This document shows positions 26,780 to 35,561 of a DNA stretch of 64,000 nt, in pieces; position 1 is the first letter of the stretch, and every line of letters begins with the position of its first letter. The stretch lies in assembly GCF_014651535.1 (NCBI RefSeq), contig NZ_BMXB01000005.1, forward strand, positions 62,001 to 126,000. Reading direction: 5' to 3'. This DNA comes from Salinimicrobium marinum (lineage in GTDB: Bacteria > Bacteroidota > Bacteroidia > Flavobacteriales > Flavobacteriaceae). A program made the translations under genes and the position numbers. Under the pieces are notes generated by a model that saw nothing but the letters and a program-made list of their open reading frames with translations, was not told the DNA's origin and made no database searches.

Positions 26780-27922
26780 TCAACCCAATGCCTGCTTAAG
26801 GTCATTAACCAAATCTTCTTCATCCTCAATCCCCACACTCAATCTTATCATGGAATCCAGGATTCCGGTTTTTGCTCTTTCAGATTTTGGAATAGATGCA
26901 TGTGTCATACTCGCCGGATGTCCTGCCAGGGATTCAACACCGCCTAAAGATTCTGCCAGGGTAAAGACCTTCAGGTTTTCCACGATTTTCACGGCACTTT
27001 CCAGGGTATCTTCAGCAGTCGTAAAAGAGATCATTCCTCCAAAACCTTTCATCTGCTTTTTGGCAATGTGATGGTTTGGATGATCTTCAAATCCCGGCCA
27101 ATACACATTTTTTACTTTAGGATGTCCTTTCAGAAATCTTGCAACAGCTTCGCCGTTTTCACAATGCCGCTGCATTCTGAGGTGCAGGGTTTTGATTCCG
27201 CGGAGAACCAAAAAACTATCCTGCGGACCTGTTACCCCGCCACTGGCATTCTGAATAAAATATAGTTTTTCGGCCAAAGCTTTTTCTTTCACCACCAGAC
27301 TCCCCATAACCACATCACTGTGTCCCCCAAGGTATTTTGTAGCACTGTGCATCACGATATCGGCACCCATCTCCAATGGCTGCTGAAGGTATGACGTAGC
27401 AAACGTATTATCTACCGCCAGTAAGATTTCATGTTTTTTGGTGATTCTGGAAACAGCTTCAATATCAATGATATTCATCATAGGATTGGTAGGAGTTTCC
27501 ACCCAGATCATCCTGGTATTTTCATTTACATAATCTTCAATTTTCGCCGCGTCGTTCATTCCTACAAAATGGAATTTGATCCCGAACTTTTCATAGATCC
27601 CGGTAAACAACCGGTAAGAACCTCCGTAAAGATCATTGGTAGAAATGATCTCATCTCCGGGTTTGAAAAGCTTGAGAACGGCATCAATGGCCGCCAGTCC
27701 AGATGCAAAAGCCAATCCGAATTTCCCGTTTTCGATACTTGCAAGAGCACGTTCAAGGGCTGCGCGGGTAGGATTTCCGCTTCGCGAGTACTCAAAACCT
27801 TTATGACCACCTGGAGTGGTTTGACTGAATGTAGTGGTCTGGTATATGGGCGGCATTACAGAACCATAAGCAGGGTCTACATTTTCCTGTCCCCCATGAA
27901 TTGCTTTGGTATTGAACTTCAT
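26780..27922 (-). CDS. metB: Cys/Met-metabolism PLP enzyme, probably cystathionine gamma-synthase
   Basis: A 380-residue PLP-dependent trans-sulfuration enzyme. The cofactor Lys lies in SATKYLGGHSDVV near residue 198, the phosphate contact in ASGLAAIDAVLKL near 74, PLP-stacking Tyr in EYSRSGNPTRAALE near 45, and the C-terminal ESLGGVESLAGHPASMTH is typical. This subgroup includes cystathionine gamma-synthase, gamma-lyase and beta-lyase; gamma-synthase (methionine synthesis) is favoured by general resemblance only. It is transcribed divergently from a DUF3298 lipoprotein with interlocking promoters. Confidence 0.85.
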   Translation of the reverse strand: MKFNTKAIHGGQENVDPAYGSVMPPIYQTTTFSQTTPGGHKGFEYSRSGNPTRAALERALASIENGKFGLAFASGLAAIDAVLKLFKPGDEIISTNDLYGGSYRLFTGIYEKFGIKFHFVGMNDAAKIEDYVNENTRMIWVETPTNPMMNIIDIEAVSRITKKHEILLAVDNTFATSYLQQPLEMGADIVMHSATKYLGGHSDVVMGSLVVKEKALAEKLYFIQNASGGVTGPQDSFLVLRGIKTLHLRMQRHCENGEAVARFLKGHPKVKNVYWPGFEDHPNHHIAKKQMKGFGGMISFTTAEDTLESAVKIVENLKVFTLAESLGGVESLAGHPASMTHASIPKSERAKTGILDSMIRLSVGIEDEEDLVNDLKQALG

Positions 27923-27939
27923 ATCTTAAAATTTACTTA

Positions 27940-27987
27940 CAAATGTAGCATTCGTATTGGGCTTTCCCAAAATACCCCTTATCTTTC
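27940..27987. promoter_or_regulatory. Overlapping divergent promoters with a palindromic centre
   Basis: Minus strand (PLP-enzyme gene): -33 TTTG at 27968-27971 and -7 TACATTTG at 27940-27947, 20 bases apart. Plus strand (lipoprotein gene): -33 TTG at 27957-27959 and -7-like TATCTTTC at 27980-27987, also 20 bases apart. The two -33 boxes interlock in TTGGG-CTTT-CCCAA (27957-27970), a perfect 5+5 palindrome. Both spacings fit the known Bacteroidota promoter model. Confidence 0.6.
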
Positions 27988-28012
27988 AATATTCTTTAAC
28001 CCTGAAAAAAAA

Positions 28013-28777
28013 ATGACCTCAAAATATTTTTATTTTGCCCTCCTTCTTGTTTTTGTTACCGCCTGCAAATCTGACAAGAAAGAGCCTGAAAATATCCTCT
28101 TCTTCGAAAATGAATCCCTGACAAAATCTGAAGGGGAAGCCTGTGAAAAACCCGAAAATCAATGCACCGTCATCTCCCTGGATTTTCCGGTTGCGACAGG
28201 TCCGGACGAGGTTTCTGGCAGGATAAATAAAACACTTGAAAATTACATTATTGAGATAGTTTCATCTGTAGAGGATACTACCACTACTTCCCTTGAAGAA
28301 CTTGCAGATGATTTTATAGCCGATTATCTAAGTACCACCAGTGATTTTCCCGAGGAACCCACCTGGGAAGCCTATGTTACCGGAAAAGTATTTTACACCT
28401 CAGCAAATCTCATTTCCATCGGGATCAATTCTGAAATTTTTCGGGGCGGAGCTCACGGCTATAGGGCTCTATCATTTCTGAATTTTAATCCGGAAAACGG
28501 AGCGCAGTATTTTCAAGAAGACCTGTTCACTCCTGAATTTAAAGATTATGCAGAAATGGTTTTCCGCGAGGATCAAGATTTACCTGAAGAAGATAACATC
28601 AACAGCACCGGATTCTGGTTTGAGGAAGATACCTATCAGTTACCGGTAAACATTGGTTTTGATGAAGATAACGTGATCCTCATCTACAACGCCTATGAGG
28701 TTGCTCCCTATTCTGCAGGAAACATTCATATTGAAATTCCGAAGGAAGAGGTGGAATCCTATCTTAAAGTTGAATAA
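28013..28777 (+). CDS. DUF3298/DUF4163 lipoprotein
   Basis: A 254-residue predicted lipoprotein. The ATG at 28013 is chosen because it begins a signal peptide with lipobox VTAC near residue 18 (LLLVFVTACKSDKK); the frame is open much further upstream, but that part lies under the metB gene and its promoter. The mature protein has the DUF4163 segment (VSGRINKTLENYI) and the DUF3298 segment with RGGAHGYRALSFLNFN and GAQYFQEDLFT, a pair also found in RsiV and PdaC-type extracellular proteins that contact lysozyme or peptidoglycan. The function here is unknown. Confidence 0.8.
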   Translation: MTSKYFYFALLLVFVTACKSDKKEPENILFFENESLTKSEGEACEKPENQCTVISLDFPVATGPDEVSGRINKTLENYIIEIVSSVEDTTTTSLEELADDFIADYLSTTSDFPEEPTWEAYVTGKVFYTSANLISIGINSEIFRGGAHGYRALSFLNFNPENGAQYFQEDLFTPEFKDYAEMVFREDQDLPEEDNINSTGFWFEEDTYQLPVNIGFDEDNVILIYNAYEVAPYSAGNIHIEIPKEEVESYLKVE

Positions 28778-28797
28778 ATTTTCTGAAATTTGCAGCT

Positions 28798-29151
28798 ATG
28801 AAAAAGATCTATTACCTCTCCACCTGCGACACCTGTAAAAGAATTTTATCTGAACTTGATGCTCCTTCAGATTTTGATCTTCAGGATATAAAATCAGATC
28901 CTTTGACAAAAGAGGAAGTTGAGCAGCTAAAATCTCTTGCAGGCAATTACGAATCACTTTTTAGTAAAAGAGCAAGATTGTACAAGGAGAGAGATCTTAA
29001 AAATAAGGAACTTAAGGAGGAAGATTATAAAACTCTTCTTCTGGAACATTACACGTTTTTAAAGCGGCCGGTTATTGTACATGAACAGGAGATCTTTATA
29101 GGAAATTCAAAAAAAACAGTCGAAGCAGCCAAAGCCTCGCTTCATGAGTAA
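28798..29151 (+). CDS. ArsC/Spx-family thioredoxin-fold protein
   Basis: A 117-residue member of the ArsC family (PF03960), which includes glutaredoxin-coupled arsenate reductases, YffB-like proteins and Spx. The redox motif is TCDTC (residues 9-13, CxxC), and TFLKRPVIV near 80-88 matches the ArsC signature in which Arg binds the oxyanion. No other arsenic-resistance gene is nearby, so a general thiol-disulfide role is equally likely. The last 8 bases overlap the EamA transporter start, suggesting co-translation. Confidence 0.85.
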   Translation: MKKIYYLSTCDTCKRILSELDAPSDFDLQDIKSDPLTKEEVEQLKSLAGNYESLFSKRARLYKERDLKNKELKEEDYKTLLLEHYTFLKRPVIVHEQEIFIGNSKKTVEAAKASLHE

Positions 29152-30040
29152 GCGTGTCCTGGCGATCATTGCTGCCATTGTGGCCAGCGGGATCTACGGG
29201 ATCAATCATACGGTAGCCAAAGGAGTGATGCCAGTTTACATCGAACCATTCGGATTTATTTTTCTTCGCGTATTTGGTGCAGCCATACTATTCTGGGCGA
29301 TCAGTCTCCTGGGACCAAAAGAGAAAATTGCCACTTCGGACTGGCCGCGGATTCTCGCCTGTTCGATCTTTGGAATGGTCATTAACATGCTGTTCTTTTT
29401 CAAAGGCCTAAGTCTTTCCACTCCAATCAATAGCTCGGTCATCGTCACCCTTTCGCCGGTCATGGTGCTTATACTTGCTTCGGTTTTAATAAGGGAAAGG
29501 ATTACCCTTTTAAAAAGCATGGGCATTATTGTAGGACTCGCGGGCGCGATGGTGCTGGTGCTTTTTAGTGCAGAAAGCAAAGACAACGCTCCCAACATTC
29601 CCCTGGGAAATGTGCTTTTTATGGTAAACGCTTTTTCTTACGGATTATATCTCATCCTGGTAAAACCACTTACCTCAAAATATCATCCATTCACTCTAAT
29701 GAAGTGGTTGTTTACCCTTGCCGTATTCATCAACCTTCCTATTACAATTGGAGAATTCACGGCAGTTCAATGGCAAAGTCTACCTTTTGAAGCCATTTGG
29801 AAAATGGCTTTTGTAGTGCTGGGAACTACTTTTACGACCTATTTACTTAATGTGTTTGCGTTAAGGCAACTCTCTGCCTCCACGATTAGTGCTTTTATTT
29901 ATTTACAGCCGCTAATCGCAATTATTTACGCCATTGCAACAGGCGCCGACAGCCTTAACACCACAAAAGTAGTTGCAGGATTACTGGTCTTTACAGGAGT
30001 TTATATGGTAACCAAGAAAAAAACAGAAATACGGGCTTAG
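29144..30040 (+). CDS. EamA/DMT-superfamily transporter
   Basis: A 298-residue inner-membrane protein with ten predicted helices arranged as two EamA repeats of five (about residues 5-140 and 150-290), the drug/metabolite transporter layout. Family-typical helix ends include RVFGAAILFWAIS, PINSSVIVTLSPVMVLI and ASTISAFIYLQPLIAIIYA. Members export amino acids, nucleosides or other metabolites; substrate specificity is not visible. It overlaps the ArsC-like gene by 8 bases. Confidence 0.9.
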   Translation: MSKRVLAIIAAIVASGIYGINHTVAKGVMPVYIEPFGFIFLRVFGAAILFWAISLLGPKEKIATSDWPRILACSIFGMVINMLFFFKGLSLSTPINSSVIVTLSPVMVLILASVLIRERITLLKSMGIIVGLAGAMVLVLFSAESKDNAPNIPLGNVLFMVNAFSYGLYLILVKPLTSKYHPFTLMKWLFTLAVFINLPITIGEFTAVQWQSLPFEAIWKMAFVVLGTTFTTYLLNVFALRQLSASTISAFIYLQPLIAIIYAIATGADSLNTTKVVAGLLVFTGVYMVTKKKTEIRA

Positions 30041-30080
30041 CCGCTACTACATAGTAAAAATATAGTTTCTACTTTTCAGT

Positions 30081-30099
30081 CTGAAAATTGAATTTTCAG
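30081..30099. repeat. Perfect inverted repeat between convergent genes
   Basis: CTGAAAATT-G-AATTTTCAG has 9-base arms around one base. It lies between the 3' ends of the transporter and thioesterase genes, where a bidirectional terminator is expected; T-runs are short, so termination is only a possibility. Confidence 0.4.
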
Positions 30100-30129
30100 A
30101 TGTAAAAAAGTGGACCCAAATAAAATTTA

Positions 30130-30624
30130 TCAGGATTTAAACATCGCAGGATCTATATCATTCGGTCGTTTTCCGAATCTGCGGGTATCTTCCTTTGTCA
30201 GCACTTTAAAATCGTCAGATCGTTCCATGTTGTCAAAATTGCGGTAGAAATCTTCTGGCAGAGCGGTTAGTTTTCTGGTTTCAAGATCTATCCAGGCGCC
30301 CATCATTTCACAGCTGGCAAAATTCCGTCCTTTGTGATCATAGAAATTATGCACAAATTCGAAATACATTCCATCTTCAGAAAGACCTTTTAACTGCAAG
30401 GAAACTCGTACCGGTTTTCCGGCAAATACTTCCCTGAAATAGTAGATGTGTTCATAGAAAACTACCGGCCCCAGATTGTTCTGCACCAGTTCCTTTTGTC
30501 CGAAGCCATTTTCCATTAAAAAACCCATTCGGGTATGGCTCATAAAATTGATGTAAGCAGTGTTGGCAAGGTGTCGGTTAGCATCCAAATCACTCCACCT
30601 GATATCAAATTCTTTAAAGTACAT
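30130..30624 (-). CDS. Acyl-CoA thioesterase, 4HBT hotdog family
   Basis: A 164-residue hotdog-fold protein related to YbgC and 4-hydroxybenzoyl-CoA thioesterases. It opens with FDIRWSDLDANRHLANTAY, the family signature in which the Asp is the catalytic residue, and ends the fold with FASCEMMGAWIDLETRK. The enzymes hydrolyse acyl-CoA esters; chain preference is unknown. It is monocistronic and convergent with the EamA transporter. Confidence 0.88.
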   Translation of the reverse strand: MYFKEFDIRWSDLDANRHLANTAYINFMSHTRMGFLMENGFGQKELVQNNLGPVVFYEHIYYFREVFAGKPVRVSLQLKGLSEDGMYFEFVHNFYDHKGRNFASCEMMGAWIDLETRKLTALPEDFYRNFDNMERSDDFKVLTKEDTRRFGKRPNDIDPAMFKS

Positions 30625-30731
30625 ATGTCAAATTTTTCCATAAAACTACAAATTTTTATTATGCATGCATAGAAAAAATCTGCTACAAAAACATCTCTGT
30701 AGCTTTCTTATGGCACTTTTACAGTTTTCCG

Positions 30732-30739
30732 TATCTTTG
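30732..30739 (+). promoter_or_regulatory. Candidate -7 box of the yicC-gmk-nadD operon
   Basis: TATCTTTG matches TAnnTTTG exactly and ends 21 bases before the yicC-type ATG. A -33 TTTG at the expected spacing is not seen. Confidence 0.5.
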
Positions 30740-30760
30740 TGCAACTTTTAAAAACTGCAC

Positions 30761-31618
30761 ATGATCCAGTCGATGACCGGTTTCGGAAAGAGCGTATTGC
30801 AGCTTCCTTCCAAAAAAATAACCGTAGAAATAAAATCCCTTAACAGCAAAAACCTAGACCTCAACGCCCGCATACCATCTCAATACCGCGAAAAGGAACT
30901 GGTGCTTCGGAATATGATCTCCAGAAGCCTTACCCGCGGAAAAGTAGATTTTTCGGTCTTTGTAGAAAGCACGGGAGAAGAAACTTCGGCAACCGTAAAT
31001 GCTGCAGTAGTGAAAAATTACATTTCGCAACTGAAAGAGATCGTACCGGGAGACGAAACCGAACTGCTGAAAATGGCTGTTAGAATGCCCGATGCTTTGA
31101 AAACGGAGCGGGAAGAAATTGACGAAACCGAATTTGATTCTATTGTGGAAGCCGTTGAAGAAGCACTGAATGAGATCAATGAATTTCGTTCTGCCGAAGG
31201 AAAAGCGCTGGAAGATGAATTGAGACAACGCAACCAGAATATTATAGATCTTCTGGAAAGAGTCATTTCCATGGATCCCGATCGTATTGCCGGGGTGCGG
31301 GAACGCCTGCACAAAAATGTTTCTGAATTAAAAGAAAATGTTGACGAGAACAGGTTCGAACAGGAATTGATCTACTACATTGAGAAATTTGATATCACAG
31401 AAGAAAAAGTGCGGCTGGAAAACCACCTGCAATTTTTTACACAAAACCTGAATTCTGAAGATTCCAACGGAAAAAAACTTGCCTTTATTTCTCAGGAAAT
31501 GGGTCGTGAGATTAACACCATTGGAAGTAAATCCAACTATGCCCCTATGCAGCAATTAGTGGTGCAAATGAAGGATGAGCTTGAAAAAATTAAAGAACAA
31601 CTTTTAAACGTACTTTAA
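30761..31618 (+). CDS. YicC-family endoribonuclease/RNase adaptor
   Basis: A 285-residue YicC family protein. The N-terminal MIQSMTGFGKS and EIKSLNSKNLDLNARIP are hallmark motifs, and the C-terminal DUF1732 domain ends with GREINTIGSKSN and QMKDELEKIKEQLLNV. YicC proteins have been reported to promote sRNA decay and to act as endoribonucleases. The stop shares one base with the gmk start, a pairing seen across many bacteria. The central region is a charged coiled coil (about 150-230). Confidence 0.93.
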   Translation: MIQSMTGFGKSVLQLPSKKITVEIKSLNSKNLDLNARIPSQYREKELVLRNMISRSLTRGKVDFSVFVESTGEETSATVNAAVVKNYISQLKEIVPGDETELLKMAVRMPDALKTEREEIDETEFDSIVEAVEEALNEINEFRSAEGKALEDELRQRNQNIIDLLERVISMDPDRIAGVRERLHKNVSELKENVDENRFEQELIYYIEKFDITEEKVRLENHLQFFTQNLNSEDSNGKKLAFISQEMGREINTIGSKSNYAPMQQLVVQMKDELEKIKEQLLNVL

Positions 31619-32208
31619 TGGCAGACGGGAAATTAATAGTTTTTTCCGCGCCTTCCGGTTCGGGAAAAACAACCATCGTACAATTTTTATTGGCTCAGGA
31701 GGAACTGAAACTTGATTTTTCTATTTCGGCAACCTCCAGAGAACCCCGCGGAAATGAAGTAAATGGTAAAGATTATTATTTTTTAAGTCTCAGGGAATTC
31801 AAAGACAAGATCAAGAATGATGAATTTCTGGAATGGGAAGAGGTTTACAGAGACAATTTCTACGGAACTCTAAAAAGTGAAGTCAACCGCATCTGGGCCG
31901 AAGGAAAAAATGTAATTTTTGACATTGATGTTGTTGGCGGTTTGGATATAAAGCAGATCTATCCTGAAAAAACCCTGGCTGTATTTGTAAAACCACCGAG
32001 TATTGAGGAGCTGAAAATTAGGCTAAAAAAGCGTAAAACAGAATCTGATGACAAGATCAATATGCGGGTGGCAAAAGCCTCCATTGAACTTGCAACAGCG
32101 CCACAGTTTGACCATATCATTGTCAACAACAACCTCAACATCGCATTGGAAGAAGCCTACGCCCTGGTATCAGACTTTATGGGAGCAGAAAAGAAATCGG
32201 TAAAATGA
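31618..32208 (+). CDS. gmk: Guanylate kinase
   Basis: Phosphorylates GMP to GDP. In 196 residues the P-loop FSAPSGSGKTT is at about 9-19, the GMP-binding segments follow (SATSREPRGNEVNGKDYYF near 38-56, EVYRDNFYGT), and the lid region contains RLKKRKTESDD. Length and motifs are standard. It lies between yicC and nadD with a 1-base overlap on the left and 4 bases on the right, so all three are one operon. Confidence 0.97.
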   Translation: MADGKLIVFSAPSGSGKTTIVQFLLAQEELKLDFSISATSREPRGNEVNGKDYYFLSLREFKDKIKNDEFLEWEEVYRDNFYGTLKSEVNRIWAEGKNVIFDIDVVGGLDIKQIYPEKTLAVFVKPPSIEELKIRLKKRKTESDDKINMRVAKASIELATAPQFDHIIVNNNLNIALEEAYALVSDFMGAEKKSVK

Positions 32209-32789
32209 AAAAGAAAGTAGGCTTGTTTTTTGGCACTTTCAATCCAATACATATTGGGCATCTTATTATTGCCAATCATTTGGTGCAGTATTCAGATCTA
32301 GACGAAATGTGGCTGGTGGTCACACCCCATAATCCGCATAAGAAGAAGAGCAGCCTGTTAGACAACAACCACCGATATGATATGGTGTGGAACCTGTGTG
32401 AAGATTATCCGCAGCTTAAGCCCAGCAACATAGAATTTGGATTACCACAACCAAATTACACCGTAAAAACCCTGGCACACCTGGAAGAAAAATTTCCGAA
32501 GTATGAATTCACCCTAATCATGGGAGAAGATAACCTTAAAAGCTTCCACAAATGGAAGAACCATGAGATTATCCTGGACCGCCATGACATCATTGTATAT
32601 CCACGTTTTTCTGAAGGAGAAACAGCACCTGAATTTTTGAATCACTCAAGAATCCAGAAGGTAGATGCTCCAAAAATTGAGATTTCCTCCACCTTTATCC
32701 GGCAGGCTATAAAAGAAGGCAGGGACGTGCGGCCAATGCTCCCCGACTCTGTATGGCGATATATAGATCAACTGGGGTTTTACAGGTAA
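32205..32789 (+). CDS. nadD: Nicotinate-nucleotide adenylyltransferase
   Basis: Makes deamido-NAD from nicotinate mononucleotide and ATP in NAD synthesis. The nucleotidyl-transferase motif GLFFGTFNPIHIGHLII (residues 5-21) contains the HxGH signature, and ISSTFIRQAIKEG near 164-176 is the second nucleotide-binding motif. It is 194 residues long, as expected. It overlaps gmk by 4 bases and ends the operon, facing a convergent minus-strand gene. Confidence 0.96.
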   Translation: MKKKVGLFFGTFNPIHIGHLIIANHLVQYSDLDEMWLVVTPHNPHKKKSSLLDNNHRYDMVWNLCEDYPQLKPSNIEFGLPQPNYTVKTLAHLEEKFPKYEFTLIMGEDNLKSFHKWKNHEIILDRHDIIVYPRFSEGETAPEFLNHSRIQKVDAPKIEISSTFIRQAIKEGRDVRPMLPDSVWRYIDQLGFYR

Positions 32790-32836
32790 TCAATTTTTCC
32801 TGTTTTTTATTTCCACAATTTGATTAGTACAAAAAT

Positions 32837-33706
32837 TTAATCCACACACATTGCATCAATATACATGCTTAACCTGCCGGTTTGTGATTTCCAGGAATCC
32901 ATTGCCTTGTCCCTTGAGTACACTTTATTAAAAGGCGACTGACTTCCAGGGATGGAAAAGAACTTACTTTCTGTATCTGCTTTCTCGCTTTCAACCCATT
33001 GAATAGAAATCACCACTGTCTCCAGCTCTTCACGGAGAAAAATATCATATTGATCCAAATCCACCGTGTACCAGCCGATTTGTTTGTCTTTTAATTCAAA
33101 AATGATATTATCACTAATAAGCAATTCATCTGGCAGATCATCTTTTAAGCTGTAAATATTCAACCTGAATTTTAGGGTTTTAAATTCATTTTGAGATATA
33201 CTCAAATTGAATTTCTCTACCCTGCAATCTTTGTTCAGGCGAAATTTCATTCCCAGCTCCTTGCTCAGCCTGTCATCCACGTCTTCTTCATAAACCGTAT
33301 AAAAATTATAGTGCAACAATCCTAATCCGTTGTTGGTGCGGCCTATTCGTTTTGGTTTGGCAGCTTTTGTATCTAGCACCACTTCTTCAAGTTGATCTTC
33401 AGAAGCATTCATCGAAATTTGAACAGGAGAATTCAAATCTGAAACTAATTTTTTTACAGCATCATAACCAATATAAGAAAATACCAGCGTGTCACTTCCT
33501 TGCACATTAGCAGGTAACTTTAACCGGAATTCCCCTTTTTCACTGGAGACAGTTCCAATACTCTTATTAAAAATTCCGATGTTGACGTATGCCAGCGGCT
33601 GATTGCTTTCAGCATCTTTAATAGCTCCTGAAATCAGCTTTTCCTGTGCAATGGCATTCAGCGAAAAGCAAATGAGGAGCACTAAAAAGAGGAATGTATT
33701 ATTCAT
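32837..33706 (-). CDS. Exported protein with carboxypeptidase-like regulatory domain
   Basis: A 289-residue exported protein. The signal peptide ends CFSLNAIAQ, followed by a carboxypeptidase-D regulatory-like beta-sandwich (about 24-110, ISGAIKDAESNQPLAYVNIG), the same module found at the N-terminus of TonB receptors. The remaining 170 residues are strand-rich and match no family I recognise. Such proteins in Bacteroidota are cell-surface or periplasmic; a role in attachment or signalling is guesswork. It is probably monocistronic. Confidence 0.75.
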   Translation of the reverse strand: MNNTFLFLVLLICFSLNAIAQEKLISGAIKDAESNQPLAYVNIGIFNKSIGTVSSEKGEFRLKLPANVQGSDTLVFSYIGYDAVKKLVSDLNSPVQISMNASEDQLEEVVLDTKAAKPKRIGRTNNGLGLLHYNFYTVYEEDVDDRLSKELGMKFRLNKDCRVEKFNLSISQNEFKTLKFRLNIYSLKDDLPDELLISDNIIFELKDKQIGWYTVDLDQYDIFLREELETVVISIQWVESEKADTESKFFSIPGSQSPFNKVYSRDKAMDSWKSQTGRLSMYIDAMCVD

Positions 33707-33832
33707 TTTTGATTTAGTATTTTAATGAAGTGCCGCAAATCTGTCTCTTTCTACCCGATTTTAGCAGCAGCTACTTTTAAACACCTCAAATATATCTTTT
33801 AACTATTATTTTAGCATTATCAACTCCGTATA

Positions 33833-33865
33833 AAACAAAAAACCCGCTTCGTTAGAAGCAGGTTT
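33833..33865 (-). terminator. Rho-independent terminator after the ALDH7 gene
   Basis: On the minus strand AACCTGCTTC-TAAC-GAAGCGGGTT forms a 10-bp stem (one mismatch) followed by TTTTTTGTTTT. It begins about 40 bases beyond the aldehyde dehydrogenase stop. Confidence 0.85.
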
Positions 33866-33904
33866 TCTCTAAAATCTCCGATCTGATATCTCACATCTGT
33901 AAAT

Positions 33905-35458
33905 CTACAAATCGAATTTGATTCCCTGCGCCAGTGGCAGCTCAGTCGTGTAATTGATTGTATTGGTTTGTCTTCGCATGTATACCTTCCAGGCATCAGA
34001 TCCCGATTCGCGGCCACCGCCTGTATCTTTTTCACCTCCGAAGGCTCCTCCAATTTCTGCTCCCGAAGTTCCTATGTTCACGTTTGCAATTCCGCAGTCA
34101 GATCCTTCCACAGAAAGGAATTTCTCTGCCTCCCGAAGGTTGTTGGTCATAATTGCCGAAGAAAGTCCTTGTGTAACTCCGTTTTGAAGTTCCAGTGCAT
34201 TTTCCACTCCCCCGGAATATTTCATCATATATAGTACCGGTCCAAAAGTTTCGTGCTGTACGATTTCGTAATGATTCTCTGCTTCGGCAATGGCTGGTTT
34301 TACGTAACAACCGCTTTCATAACCTTCTCCTTCCAGAACGCCTCCTTCTACAATAATTTTTCCGCCTTCTTCCACTACCTTTTTAAGCGCATCCTGATAA
34401 TTCTTCACCGAATCTTTATCAATAAGAGGTCCTACGTGATTATTCTCATCCAAAGGATTTCCAATGCGCAGCTGCTTGTAAGCATCCACAATAGCTCCTT
34501 TTACTTTATCATACATAGATTCATGGATGATCAATCTTCGGGTGGAAGTACAACGTTGTCCTGCAGTTCCAACCGCTCCAAAAACAGCTCCAATCACCGT
34601 CATTTTCACATCTGCATCAGGAGTCACAATGATGGCATTGTTTCCTCCAAGTTCAAGCAATGATTTTCCCAGTCGCTCTCCTACCGCAGCCGCTACTTTA
34701 CGTCCCATTCTAATGGAACCTGTAGCCGATACCAACGGCACGCGCTTATCTTTGGTCATCATTTCTCCCACAGTATAGTCCCCGGTAATGAGGCAGGAAA
34801 TCCCTTCCGGAAGTCCGTTTTCAGCAAAAACCCGTGCTGCGATATTCTGACAAGCTACAGAAGTCAGCGGAGTTTTTTCAGATCCTTTCCACACACAAAC
34901 ATCTCCACACACCCAGGCTAAAGCCGTGTTCCAGGACCAAACGGCCACCGGAAAGTTAAAAGCAGAAATGACTCCCACTACTCCCAGCGGATGATATTGT
35001 TCGTACATTCGGTGACCGGGACGTTCAGAATGCATCGTTAATCCGTGCAATTGTCTTGATAATCCGACTGCAAAATCACAGATATCTATCATTTCCTGAA
35101 CCTCGCCCAGTCCTTCCTGATATGATTTTCCCATTTCATAGGAAACCAGCTTTCCAAGAGGTGCCTTTAATCTTCTTAATTCATCATTAAATTTTCTGAC
35201 TATCTCTCCCCGTTGCGGAGAAGGCATGGTACGCCAGATTTTAAAAGCTGCCTCTGCGGTTTGGACCACTTTCTCATAATCCTCAGCGGTGGTGGCTTTT
35301 ACCTTCCCTATCAAAGCTCCGTCTACCGGAGAATAGGATTCGATCTCCCCCCCTGAAGAAAACCAGTCGGCTCCTGTGGAAGTTCCGTTATTTATGTTTT
35401 TCACACCCAACTCTTCAAGAGCCTGAGTGATCCCAAATTTTTCTGCTACTGAACTCAT
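33905..35458 (-). CDS. amaB: ALDH7-type aldehyde dehydrogenase (aminoadipate-semialdehyde/piperideine-6-carboxylate dehydrogenase)
   Basis: A 517-residue NAD-dependent aldehyde dehydrogenase of the antiquitin/ALDH7 group, which oxidises alpha-aminoadipate semialdehyde in lysine degradation. The catalytic Cys is in GTAGQRCTSTRR near residue 302, the general-base Glu in LLELGGNNA near 268, and the C-terminal GGGRESGSDAWKVYMRRQTN is the diagnostic ALDH7 sequence. It lies 103 bases downstream of 3-hydroxyanthranilate dioxygenase, so an alternative role with kynurenine-pathway semialdehydes is conceivable, though that reaction normally belongs to ALDH8. Confidence 0.9.
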   Translation of the reverse strand: MSSVAEKFGITQALEELGVKNINNGTSTGADWFSSGGEIESYSPVDGALIGKVKATTAEDYEKVVQTAEAAFKIWRTMPSPQRGEIVRKFNDELRRLKAPLGKLVSYEMGKSYQEGLGEVQEMIDICDFAVGLSRQLHGLTMHSERPGHRMYEQYHPLGVVGVISAFNFPVAVWSWNTALAWVCGDVCVWKGSEKTPLTSVACQNIAARVFAENGLPEGISCLITGDYTVGEMMTKDKRVPLVSATGSIRMGRKVAAAVGERLGKSLLELGGNNAIIVTPDADVKMTVIGAVFGAVGTAGQRCTSTRRLIIHESMYDKVKGAIVDAYKQLRIGNPLDENNHVGPLIDKDSVKNYQDALKKVVEEGGKIIVEGGVLEGEGYESGCYVKPAIAEAENHYEIVQHETFGPVLYMMKYSGGVENALELQNGVTQGLSSAIMTNNLREAEKFLSVEGSDCGIANVNIGTSGAEIGGAFGGEKDTGGGRESGSDAWKVYMRRQTNTINYTTELPLAQGIKFDL

Positions 35459-35513
35459 AAATCTTTAAATTTTAATATGGTTTTATGTGGTTTATTGCGA
35501 AAATAAGAAAATT

Positions 35514-35541
35514 CATTTTGCCAGTTCCTTTTCGGCAAATG
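35514..35541. repeat. Inverted repeat upstream of the ALDH7 gene
   Basis: CATTTTGCC and GGCAAATG flank an 11-base spacer; the arms are complementary apart from one extra base. It lies between haaO and the ALDH7 gene, near a -7-like TATTTTCG on the minus strand, and could be an operator or a processing hairpin. No regulator is known. Confidence 0.35.
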
Positions 35542-35561
35542 AGATTTTTTAACTTTTAAAG

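Noticed and set aside
27431-28012. Long upstream extension of the DUF3298 lipoprotein reading frame
   Set aside because: It lies antisense to the PLP-enzyme gene and over its promoter; the clean lipoprotein signal begins at 28013.
28798-29151. Arsenic-resistance operon
   Set aside because: Only an ArsC-fold protein is present; no ArsR, ArsB or Acr3 gene is nearby, and the next gene is an EamA transporter.
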